From Roseococcus pinisoli (GTDB lineage: Bacteria > Pseudomonadota > Alphaproteobacteria > Acetobacterales > Acetobacteraceae), in NCBI RefSeq assembly GCF_018413645.1, contig NZ_JAHCDA010000001.1:1612001-1676000 (forward strand): 64,000 nucleotides of DNA, in the 5' to 3' direction. Of this stretch, positions 55,019 through 64,000 are shown piece after piece. The number at the start of each line of letters is the position of its first letter. The first letter of the stretch is position 1. Below the pieces are notes generated by a model. That model was not told the origin of the DNA. It saw nothing but the letters and a program-made list of their open reading frames with translations, and ran no database searches. The translations under genes were made by a program, and so were the position numbers.

Positions 55019-55549
55019 ATGGCCGGGCCGATCATGAAGCGCGGGGCGGGTGCCCGCTACCGCCCCATGGCTGAGATCAACGTGACGCCGATGGTGGACG
55101 TCATGCTGGTGCTGCTCATCATCTTCATGGTCGCCGCGCCGATGATGACCTCCGGCGTGCCGGTCGACCTGCCCAAGACCACGGCCCAGCCGCTGAATCA
55201 GGAGCAGGAGCCGATCACCATCAGCGTGAATCCCGAGGGCCGCATCTTCCTGCAGGAGACGGAGGTCCAGCTTGAGGGCCTCGTCCAGCAGCTCCAGGCC
55301 ATCGCCCAGACCCAGCAGCCCGGCCAGCCCGAGCGCCGCATCTTCGTGCGCGGCGACCGCGGCATCTCCTATGGCCGCGTCATGGAGGTGATGGGCACCA
55401 TCAGCGCCGGTGGCTTCACCCGCGTGGCCCTCCTGGCCGAGCAGGCCAGTACCGGGGCGGCCCGCCCCGCCGCTCCCGCCGCCGGCGCGCCCCCCCGCGC
55501 CCCCGCGCCCGCCGCGAACCCCCCGTCGCGAGGCCCGGCGCAGCGCTGA
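55019..55549 (+). CDS. tolR: Tol-Pal system protein TolR
   Basis: The ExbD-like partner of TolQ, 176 residues. One membrane helix at about 26-43 carries the essential Asp27 (INVTPMVDVMLVLLIIF); the periplasmic domain includes the GDRGISYGRVMEVM segment. The C-terminal 25 residues are Pro/Ala-rich, longer than in E. coli TolR (142 residues). Confidence 0.96.
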   Translation: MAGPIMKRGAGARYRPMAEINVTPMVDVMLVLLIIFMVAAPMMTSGVPVDLPKTTAQPLNQEQEPITISVNPEGRIFLQETEVQLEGLVQQLQAIAQTQQPGQPERRIFVRGDRGISYGRVMEVMGTISAGGFTRVALLAEQASTGAARPAAPAAGAPPRAPAPAANPPSRGPAQR

Positions 55550-55552
55550 GCC

Positions 55553-56563
55553 ATGGAAGACAGGCGTTTCCGCCTCTGGGTCGGTGCCTCCCTCGCCGCG
55601 CACGTGCTGCTGCTGGGGATGCTCCTGCTCGACTTCGACCGGCGACGGATCGAGGAGCCGCGCGAGCAGGCCATGGAGGTCGAGTTCATCGCGCCTTCCG
55701 AGACCGCGCAGGGCGAGACGCCGGCGCCCCGCGCGCCGGTGAGCGTGCCCGCGCCGCCGACACCCGAGCCGCCGGAGACCGAGCCCGCGCGGCCTGAGCC
55801 GCCCGCGCCGCCGCCGCCGCCCCCTCCGCCGCCGCCGGCGCCCGCCGCCGCGCCGGCACCGCCGACCCCGCAGCCGCCGCGCCCCACCGCCGCCGCGCCG
55901 CCGCCGGAGCCCGCGCCCTCGCCGGTGCCCGTGCCCCCGCGCCCGCAGCAGCAGGCCCAGGCGCCGACGCCGCCGACCCCGGCCGCGCCCACGCCCGCCC
56001 CGCCGCGGCCCACGCCGCCGCTGCCGCTGCCGCCGCCCCCGGTGCCGCCGCCGCCCGAGCCCTCGCAGGCGCCCGGCACCGGCTCGACGCCGCCCGTCGC
56101 CCGCCCGCAGGAGCGCAGCCAGTCGGTGCTCAATACGCTGGAGCGCCTGCGCCAGACGCAGCAGCAGCAGACGCCGCCCACGGCGCGCGCCAATCCGCGC
56201 CCGGCCAGCGCGCCCGACCGGACCGGCGGCACGCCGGCCGGCGTCGCGAACCTGACCGCGGCCGAGCGCTCCGGCCTCGCCGAGAAGATCGGTGAATGCT
56301 GGGCCGTTGATGCGGGGGCACCCAATATCCAGAGCATCGTCGTCGAGCTCCGGGTCCAGGTGGATGCCGGCGGCGTGGTGCGGCAGGTGACACCCAATGG
56401 CGGCACGCCGCCGACCGAGGCGCGCGCCCGCATGGTCTACGAGGCCGCGCGCCGCGCCCTGCTCGATCCGCGATGCAACCCGCTCCCCCTCCAGCGCGAT
56501 AGGCTGGAGGCACTGCGCAACACCGTCTTCCGATTCAACCCGCGTGAGCTGGGCCTGCGGTAA
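55553..56563 (+). CDS. tolA: Tol-Pal energy transducer TolA (TonB-like)
   Basis: The transducer has 336 residues: a membrane helix with the conserved Ser13-x3-His17 (SLAAH), then a very long Pro-rich linker (about 45-205, with runs of ten prolines), then a C-terminal domain from about 235 ([14 protein letters not shown]). E. coli TolA instead has a long Ala/Lys helix in the middle; a Pro-rich rod is common in alphaproteobacteria. It contacts TolB and Pal across the periplasm. Confidence 0.9.
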   Translation: MEDRRFRLWVGASLAAHVLLLGMLLLDFDRRRIEEPREQAMEVEFIAPSETAQGETPAPRAPVSVPAPPTPEPPETEPARPEPPAPPPPPPPPPPAPAAAPAPPTPQPPRPTAAAPPPEPAPSPVPVPPRPQQQAQAPTPPTPAAPTPAPPRPTPPLPLPPPPVPPPPEPSQAPGTGSTPPVARPQERSQSVLNTLERLRQTQQQQTPPTARANPRPASAPDRTGGTPAGVANLTAAERSGLAEKIGECWAVDAGAPNIQSIVVELRVQVDAGGVVRQVTPNGGTPPTEARARMVYEAARRALLDPRCNPLPLQRDRLEALRNTVFRFNPRELGLR

Positions 56564-56642
56564 GGTTCCACCCTTGACCCGGCCCGCTCAAAGGCCAAGG
56601 TGCGCCCCCCGAAGGGGCCCCGACAACCGGAGAATCCGTACC

Positions 56643-57995
56643 GTGACACTCAACGTGAATCGACGCTCGCTCCTGACCGCAGGGGCCGCTGCGATGGTGG
56701 CGCCGGGCATCTGGACCACCCCGCTGCCCGCCGCGGCGCAGAGCGGCGGCCAGCCGACCATCGTCGACATCACCCGCGCCCGGACCGAGCCGATCCCGAT
56801 CGCGATCCCGGACATGGCGGGATCGCCGCTCGGCGCGCAGATCTCGCGCGTCATCACCAACAACCTGCGCAATTCCGGCCTGTTCCGCCCGGTGGACCGC
56901 CAGGCCTTCATCCAGACGACGGAATCCGCCGCCGCGACGCCGCGCTTCCAGGACTGGCGCGTCATCGGCGCCGTGGCTCTGGTCACCGGCCGGGTGGACG
57001 GCACGGGAGACCGCCTGCGCGTGGAGTTCCGCCTCTGGGACATCCTGCCCGAGCAGCAGGCGCTGGGAACGGCCTACAACGCGACCGGCAGCAACTGGCG
57101 GCAGATCGCGCACATCATCTCGGACGACATCTACAAGCGGATGCTCGGCGAGACCGGCTACTTCAACACGCGCATCGCCTATATCGCCGAGACCGGCCCG
57201 CGTGACCGCCGCGTCCGCCGCCTCGCCATCATGGACCAGGACGGCGAGAACAACCGCTTCCTGACCGACGGCCAGTTCCAGGCGCTGACGCCTCGCTTCC
57301 ACCCGGATGCGACGCGCATCGCCTTCATGTCCTACCAGCGCAACGAGCCGCGCGTGTACCTCTTCAACCTGGAGAGCGGCCGGCAGGAGGTCCTGGGCAA
57401 TTTCGGCGGCATGACGCTGTCGCCCCGCTTCTCGCCGGACGGTCGCTCGGTGGTGCTTTCGGCCGTGCGCGGCGGCGACGCCAATATCTTCGTGGTGGAC
57501 ATGGCCTCGCGGCGCGAGCGGCAGCTCACCAGCGGCGGCGGCCTGGACGTCTCGCCCTGCTTCTCGCCGGACGGCACGCAGATCGTCTTCAACTCGGACC
57601 GCGGCGGCGACCAGCAGATCTACGTCATGGATGCGGGCGGCGGCGGCGCGCGGCGCATCAGCTTCGGCAATGGGCGCTATGCGACGCCGGTCTGGTCCCC
57701 GCGCGGCGACCTGATCGCCTTCACCCGCATCGCCCGCGGCCAGTTCGCCATTGGCGTCATGCGGCCCGACGGCTCCGGCGAGCGCATCCTGTCCGAGGGC
57801 TGGGGCATGGAAGGCCCGACCTTCGCGCCCAACGGCCGTGTGCTGATGTTCTATCGGGAGTCGGCCTCGCGCGATAATCGCGGCTCCGGCTATTCGGCGC
57901 GGCTCTCCTCGATCGACATCGCGGGCTTCAACGAGCGACAGATCGTGACGCCGACCGATGCCTCCGATCCGAGCTGGTCGCCGTTGATCAGCTGA
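56643..57995 (+). CDS. tolB: Tol-Pal system beta-propeller TolB
   Basis: The periplasmic six-bladed propeller that binds Pal, 450 residues. An N-terminal domain (about 35-170) is followed by repeats with FSPDG-type motifs ([35 protein letters not shown]). The signal peptide contains [12 protein letters not shown], Tat-like rather than a plain Sec signal. The start is GTG at 56643 with CGGAG upstream, required to place the signal at the N-terminus. Confidence 0.95.
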   Translation: MTLNVNRRSLLTAGAAAMVAPGIWTTPLPAAAQSGGQPTIVDITRARTEPIPIAIPDMAGSPLGAQISRVITNNLRNSGLFRPVDRQAFIQTTESAAATPRFQDWRVIGAVALVTGRVDGTGDRLRVEFRLWDILPEQQALGTAYNATGSNWRQIAHIISDDIYKRMLGETGYFNTRIAYIAETGPRDRRVRRLAIMDQDGENNRFLTDGQFQALTPRFHPDATRIAFMSYQRNEPRVYLFNLESGRQEVLGNFGGMTLSPRFSPDGRSVVLSAVRGGDANIFVVDMASRRERQLTSGGGLDVSPCFSPDGTQIVFNSDRGGDQQIYVMDAGGGGARRISFGNGRYATPVWSPRGDLIAFTRIARGQFAIGVMRPDGSGERILSEGWGMEGPTFAPNGRVLMFYRESASRDNRGSGYSARLSSIDIAGFNERQIVTPTDASDPSWSPLIS

Positions 57996-58005
57996 GGCGG
58001 GAACC

Positions 58006-58032
58006 GGAACGGGCTTCGATGACGCCCGTTCC
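58006..58032 (+). terminator. hairpin after tolB
   Basis: GGAACGGGC and GCCCGTTCC form a perfect 9-bp stem with a nine-base loop, 10 bp after the tolB stop. There is no T-run. It could attenuate or mark the end of the tolQRAB message, since pal has a 228-bp leader. Confidence 0.5.
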
Positions 58033-58222
58033 ACCGTGTGGCGAGGTCGATTGTAGCGAATATTTGTTCCGCCTGTGGCGTGGGACGCTTCGCCTTGATC
58101 GCGCCATATGGCAGGGTTAGTCCTATGCTGCGCGATGCTGCAGCCGCGAAGGCGGGCGGTGGCTGGCTGCAGAAATGCTTGTTGGAATAAGCACTCTTAA
58201 GCAGAGGCAGTAGGAGAACATT
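58033..58222 (+). promoter_or_regulatory. pal: pal leader / promoter region
   Basis: This AT-richer leader holds an 8-bp inverted repeat (CTGCAGCC 58138-58145, GGCTGCAG 58165-58172) and a 21-codon ORF (58125-58190) with no good ribosome site. Possible promoter boxes are TTGATC at 58095 and TATGCT at 58124, but their spacing is too long. AGGAG six bases before the pal ATG is clear. The gap suggests independent high expression of pal. Confidence 0.4.
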
Positions 58223-58708
58223 ATGGCCGCCACGAAGACCTTCCTCGCCGCCGTCGCGGCCGCGGGCTTGCTTGTTGCCTGCTCCTCCGACCCCGACACC
58301 TCCGCCAGCACGGCCGGCGCGGGCGCGGGCAGCGGCAGCGGTTCCGTCCGTCCGGGCAGCCAGGAAGATCTGGTCGCCAATGTCGGCGATCGCGTCTTCT
58401 TCGACACCGCCCTGAACGGCGTCCGCCCCGACCAGCGCCCGGTGCTGCAGCGCCAGGCCGCCTGGCTCGCGCAGTACCCGCAGAACCAGGTCACCGTCGA
58501 AGGCCATGCCGACGAGCGCGGCACGCGCGAGTACAACCTCGCCCTCGGCCAGCGCCGCGCCAATTCGGCGCGTGACGTGCTGGTGGCGAGCGGCGTGGCC
58601 GGCTCGCGCATCCAGACGATCAGCTACGGCAAGGATCGTCCGGACGCGCTGGGCTCCAACGAGGACGCCTGGGCGCGCAACCGCCGCGCCGTCACGGTGG
58701 TCCGCTAA
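58223..58708 (+). CDS. pal: peptidoglycan-associated lipoprotein Pal
   Basis: An outer-membrane lipoprotein that holds peptidoglycan and binds TolB. The 161-residue protein has a lipobox ending LLVAC (Cys20), a Gly/Ser linker, and an OmpA-like domain: VFFDTALNGVRPDQRPVL, VTVEGHADERGTREYNLALG, and RRANSARDVL. Typical size. Confidence 0.97.
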   Translation: MAATKTFLAAVAAAGLLVACSSDPDTSASTAGAGAGSGSGSVRPGSQEDLVANVGDRVFFDTALNGVRPDQRPVLQRQAAWLAQYPQNQVTVEGHADERGTREYNLALGQRRANSARDVLVASGVAGSRIQTISYGKDRPDALGSNEDAWARNRRAVTVVR

Positions 58709-58720
58709 GCGGCCGGTCGG

Positions 58721-59569
58721 ATGCGGCGCGCGGCCCTCCTCCTTGGTCTGACCTTGCTGGCGACGCCGGCAATGGCGCAGATGGACAGTCGCGAGGGCAT
58801 CGCGCTGCAAAACCAGATCCTGCAATTGCGGCAGGAGATGGAGCAGCTGCGCCGCGGCGGCGGGGGCAGCCTGCCGCCGCCCACCGTCTCGCGCGGCGGC
58901 TCCTCCGGCGGCGGCAGCGAGCTGGTCGGCCCGCTGCTCGAGCGGGTGAACACCCTGCAGGACGAGGTCAGCCGCCTGCGCGGCCGCGTCGACGTGCTTG
59001 AGAATCAGAATCGTCGCCTGCGCGAGGATTTCGAGAAGTATCAGGGCGATATGGAATTCCGGCTCGGCCAGGGTGGTGGCGGCGGAAGTGCCGGTAGCGG
59101 TGCCGCCCCGGCCCCGTCCCGCCCTGCGGCCCCGGTCGCACCGCCGATCGCCGCACCCACGACCAGCACCGGCGCGCCCCCGCCGCGCACGCCGGACCGC
59201 GCCATCGCCGAAGGCAATGCCGCGCTGGGGCGTAACGATTTCCCGGCCGCCGAGGCCGCGGCGCGCGAGGCCCTGGCCAGCCGTTCCGGTGCCCATGCCG
59301 TTGCCGCACAGATGCTCCTGGCAGGCGCCCTGAGCGGCAAGCGCGACTTCGGCAACGCCGCCATTGCCTATAACGAGGCCTATACCCGGGCCCGCACCGG
59401 CCCGCGCGCGCCCGAGGCGCTGCTCGGCCTGGCCAATTCCTTCCAGAGCCTCGGCAACCGTCGCGAGGCCTGCGACACGCTGAACGACCTGCGCAGCCAG
59501 TTCCCCAACCTGCGTCCGCCCCTTGCGGCCCAGGCGACGACGGCGCGCCAGCGGGCGCAATGCCGCTGA
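58721..59569 (+). CDS. cpoB: cell division coordinator CpoB (YbgF)
   Basis: The periplasmic TPR protein that couples Tol-Pal to cell-wall synthesis. The 282-residue protein has a signal peptide (LLGLTLLATPAMA), a coiled coil (about 25-115, interrupted by a Gly/Pro segment), a Pro/Ala linker, and C-terminal TPR repeats from about 165 (YNEAYTRARTGPRAPEALLGLANSF). It starts 12 bp after pal. Confidence 0.92.
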   Translation: MRRAALLLGLTLLATPAMAQMDSREGIALQNQILQLRQEMEQLRRGGGGSLPPPTVSRGGSSGGGSELVGPLLERVNTLQDEVSRLRGRVDVLENQNRRLREDFEKYQGDMEFRLGQGGGGGSAGSGAAPAPSRPAAPVAPPIAAPTTSTGAPPPRTPDRAIAEGNAALGRNDFPAAEAAAREALASRSGAHAVAAQMLLAGALSGKRDFGNAAIAYNEAYTRARTGPRAPEALLGLANSFQSLGNRREACDTLNDLRSQFPNLRPPLAAQATTARQRAQCR

Positions 59570-59584
59570 CGCGGACCTTCTGAC

Positions 59585-60772
59585 GTGGCCGGCGCCAAGC
59601 CGGTCACGAGCGCTGAATTCGCTGCGCTGATGGGCCCCCTGGGCCCCTTTTCCGATCTCATCGCCGTCGGATGCTCCGGCGGCCCGGATTCCCTGGCCCT
59701 GACCCGGCTCGCGGACGCCTGGGCGCGCGGGCGCGGGGCCTCGGTGCTGGCCCTGATCGTGGAGCATGGGTTGCGCGCGGAAAGCGCGGCGGAGGCCGCC
59801 TCGCTGGCGGCCGCGCTGACGGCCCAGGGCATCGCGACACGCATCCTCCCGCTCGGCCTGCCGGCGGGCCCGGGGCTGCAGGAGCGGGCCCGCCGGGCCC
59901 GACGCGCCGCGCTGCTGGCCGCCTGCGCCGAGGCCGGCGCCTTGCATCTCCTGCTCGGGCATCATGCCGGCGACCAGGCCGAGACGGTCCTCTTCCGGGC
60001 GCTGAGGGGCAGTGGCGAGGCCGGCCTGGCCGCGATGTCGGTTTCGACCGTGGCGGCCGAGGCCCTCATCCTGCGGCCCCTGCTGTCCATCCCGAAGGAC
60101 CGCCTCACCGCCAGCCTCGAGGGCTGGCCGATCCGTCCTTTCCAGGATCCTTCCAACGCCGATCCGCGCTTTGCCCGCGCACGCCTGCGCGCTGCCGGCG
60201 ACACCTCCGGCGTCCTGGCCGCGGGGGGGGCTTTCGGCCGGCGCCGTAACCGGTTGGCGGCGGCGGTGGCCGACCGGCTGGCTGCGGCGGTGCGCCTCCT
60301 GCCCGAGGGCTGCGCGGAGGTCGCGCCGCTGAGGCTGGGCCAGGACGCCGTAGCCCGCCGGCTGATGGGCGCCCTGATCCGCGCTGTCGGGGGGAGGGAG
60401 CACGGGCCGGCCGAGGCCGCCGTCGCCGACTTGCTGGCCCGGGGCTCCGGATCGCTCGGCGGCGCCCTTTGGACGCGCGATGGGCGCTGGCTCGTACCCG
60501 AGCCGGGCGCGGCCACAGCGCGCTTCCGAGGTAAGGTCCCGGCGGGCTACGTCCTTGGGTCGCTGGGCGCTGACGCGGCCTCCCTGCGCGGCCGGGCGCG
60601 GCATCTTCCGGCTGCCGTGCTGGCCGGCCTGCCCGCCTTCCGCGAGCCCGGGAACGGGAAGCTGGCCCTGGTCCCGCATCTGGCTTATCTTGATCGTGAA
60701 ATGTCGGTAAGATTAACGACCGTCTTCGCTCCCCCGGGCGGCCCCGTGACCGAAAGTCACTTCGCGGAATGA
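59585..60772 (+). CDS. tilS: tRNA(Ile)-lysidine synthetase TilS
   Basis: It converts C34 of tRNA-Ile2 (CAU) to lysidine, so that it reads AUA. The 395-residue protein has the PP-loop SGGPDS (31-36), [13 protein letters not shown], and [22 protein letters not shown]. The start is GTG at 59585. It follows cpoB by 15 bp and precedes ftsH, as in many alphaproteobacteria. The C-terminal part is less conserved. Confidence 0.93.
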   Translation: MAGAKPVTSAEFAALMGPLGPFSDLIAVGCSGGPDSLALTRLADAWARGRGASVLALIVEHGLRAESAAEAASLAAALTAQGIATRILPLGLPAGPGLQERARRARRAALLAACAEAGALHLLLGHHAGDQAETVLFRALRGSGEAGLAAMSVSTVAAEALILRPLLSIPKDRLTASLEGWPIRPFQDPSNADPRFARARLRAAGDTSGVLAAGGAFGRRRNRLAAAVADRLAAAVRLLPEGCAEVAPLRLGQDAVARRLMGALIRAVGGREHGPAEAAVADLLARGSGSLGGALWTRDGRWLVPEPGAATARFRGKVPAGYVLGSLGADAASLRGRARHLPAAVLAGLPAFREPGNGKLALVPHLAYLDREMSVRLTTVFAPPGGPVTESHFAE

Positions 60773-60863
60773 ATTCTCTGGGCAGGCCGGGATTTTCTGG
60801 GGCGGCGGACACACTATGTTCACCACATGCCGGTCCAACGGCCGGCGAAGGGGATCGCGTGAC

Positions 60864-62782
<1,919 letters not shown>

Positions 62783-62786
<4 letters not shown>

Positions 62787-63814
62787 CCGGCGAGGAATGG
62801 CTTGAGCCGCTGGGCCTGCTGAACGGCCCGGCGGCTTTCGCCGCCATCCGAGATGGGCTCGCCCTGCCGCTGCAGGGCGGGCCCATCGCGTTTTCGCTGG
62901 TGCGCGGCCCCGAGGGCGGCGTCATGCCACCGCCCGAGGACCACCCCGCTTTGGGGCGGCTGACGCGGGCGATGCCGGATTTCGCCGGGATGGCGCGGCA
63001 CCGGGCGCGGCCCCTGGTCATGGGCATCGTGAACTGCACGCCGGACAGCTTTTCGGGCGACGGCCTGGGCGGGGGCCATGCGGCCGCCATCGCCCAGGGC
63101 CAGGCGATGCTGGAGGCGGGGGCCGACCTCCTGGATATCGGCGGCGAGAGCACCCGTCCCGATTCCGCGCCGGTCTCGGTCGAGGAGGAGATCGCACGCG
63201 TCCTCCCCGTGATCCGGGAGCTCGCGAAGGTCGCGCCGGTCAGTGTCGACACGCGCAATGCCCGCACCATGGTGGCCGCCCTGGAAGCGGGGGCGAAGAT
63301 CGTGAACGACGTGAGCGGCCTCCGCCACGATGCGGCGGCGCTGCGCGTCGTCAGCCAGGCGCGCTGCCCGGTGGTGATCATGCACGCGCTCACCACCGAT
63401 CCGCGCACCATGCAGCGCGACATCCACTACGAGGATGCGGCGCTCGAGGTCGCGCGCTTCCTGGAGGCGCGGGTCGAGACGCTGGAGCGGCTGGGGATCC
63501 CGCGTAGCCGCATTGCCGTGGATCCGGGCATCGGCTTCGGCAAACGCGTGAAGGACAATCTGGCGCTGGTCGCGCGCCTGACGCTGCTGGCGAATATCGG
63601 CTGCACCATCCTGCTGGGCGCCTCGCGCAAGACCTTCATCGGTCGCGTCACCGGCGTCGTGCAGGCGGGCGAGCGCGTGGCGGGCAGCCTGGCCATCGCC
63701 CTGGCAGGGGCCGCGAACGGCGCGCATATCATCCGCGTCCACGACGTGGCGGAGACGGCGCGCGCGCTGCGGATGGCCGAAGCGCTGGCCTTGGGCTTCG
63801 AGGAGCCGGCCTAG
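62783..63814 (+). CDS. folP: dihydropteroate synthase
   Basis: It joins p-aminobenzoate to hydroxymethylpterin diphosphate in folate synthesis, the target of sulfonamides. The 343-residue protein has the family core from about residue 78: [60 protein letters not shown] and [10 protein letters not shown]. The first 75 residues are an extension not found in E. coli FolP. The GTG start overlaps the ftsH stop (GTGA). Confidence 0.95.
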
Positions 63815-63822
63815 GTCACGCC

Positions 63823-63850
63823 CCGGCCGGCCCCGAGATGGTCCGGCCGG
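63823..63850. terminator. hairpin between convergent folP and CoA-transferase genes
   Basis: CCGGCCGG occurs twice, 12 bases apart. Each copy is self-complementary and they pair with one another, giving a compact hairpin just before the stop codon of the opposite gene. There is no T-run. Confidence 0.45.
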
Positions 63851-63851
63851 C

Positions 63852-64000
63852 TCAGTCCCCGTGCAGCACGACGCCCGCGGCGCGCAGCCGGGCCAGCTCC
63901 TCGGCACCGATCAGGGGCAGGAGCAGCGCGTCATTGTCCTGGCCCAGCCGGGGCGCGGGGTTGCGCAGGATGCCCGGGGTCCTGGACATGCGCGGGATTT
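63852..64000 (-). CDS. CaiB/BaiF-type CoA-transferase, C-terminal end (partial)
   Basis: Only the last 49 residues are in the window. They read MSRTPGILRNPAPRLGQDND and then LIGAEELARLRAAGVVLHGD, which is the usual C-terminal form of family III CoA-transferases (PxLGxHT/D, then an ELxxLRxxGVV helix). The substrate cannot be told. The gene continues beyond the right edge. Confidence 0.7.
   Translation of the reverse strand, partial: IPRMSRTPGILRNPAPRLGQDNDALLLPLIGAEELARLRAAGVVLHGD

Overview
The window looks like a chromosome segment of a high-GC (about 70% by eye) alphaproteobacterium, most likely Acetobacteraceae/Rhodospirillales and Roseomonas-like. The evidence is the gene order ybgC-tolQRAB-pal-cpoB-tilS-ftsH-folP, several Bug-type (tripartite tricarboxylate) solute receptors, tandem cysteine desulfurases next to a 2Fe-2S ferredoxin and mnmA, and many GTG/TTG starts. 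This assignment is inferred from family knowledge; no search was run. I see no prophage, plasmid, insertion sequence or CRISPR.

Layout. 1-4500: a partial glycine-zipper lipoprotein, then dapF-mtaB-ftsY and a MaoC-type hydratase. 4475-14321: accessory metabolism, with an export lipoprotein, a GFA protein, two Bug receptors, two overlapping PuuE-like polysaccharide-deacetylase genes, an FMN hydroxy-acid oxidase, an Ldh2-type dehydrogenase, an exported amidohydrolase and an alpha/beta hydrolase. 14876-19426: a sulfur-transfer block (two cysteine desulfurases, ferredoxin, tenA, mnmA). 19532-23652: a DapA-like aldolase, a YtcJ-like amidohydrolase, tRNA-Met and a GST. 24528-31301: a complete RND efflux operon (adaptor, pump, outer-membrane channel) followed by its probable TetR repressor, with two tandem palindromes in front of the operon. 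31429-35274: queE-queD, class II aldolase, prfC.

35310-42151: an exported beta-carbonic-anhydrase-like protein, a bestrophin, a divergent aldo/keto reductase-LysR pair, a GMC oxidoreductase and a FAD-linked hydroxyacid dehydrogenase. 42224-50619: tRNA-Pro, a small membrane protein, purC-panE, CsbD, PPK2, two MFS transporters, an exported endonuclease/exonuclease/phosphatase-family protein, an ArsR-type regulator and a PPOX protein. 50681-53801: yebC-ruvC-ruvA-ruvB. 53822-63814: ybgC-tolQRAB-pal-cpoB, tilS, ftsH, folP. A CoA-transferase runs off the right edge.

The most unusual signal is a palindromic intergenic element. It is present as about three tandem 65-66 bp units between yebC and ruvC and as a shorter copy between dapF and mtaB. 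In both places the only sensible start codon of the downstream gene (ruvC, mtaB) lies inside the element, with a Shine-Dalgarno-like stretch also inside it. The element therefore appears to act as a portable translation-initiation module. Other points worth a look are two hairpins that fully pair a Shine-Dalgarno sequence (before the MaoC gene and before a 70-aa membrane protein), two intrinsic terminators not matched to a known gene (sRNA candidates), a shared GCLC motif before two export signals, and a QueD homologue lacking the usual active-site cysteine.
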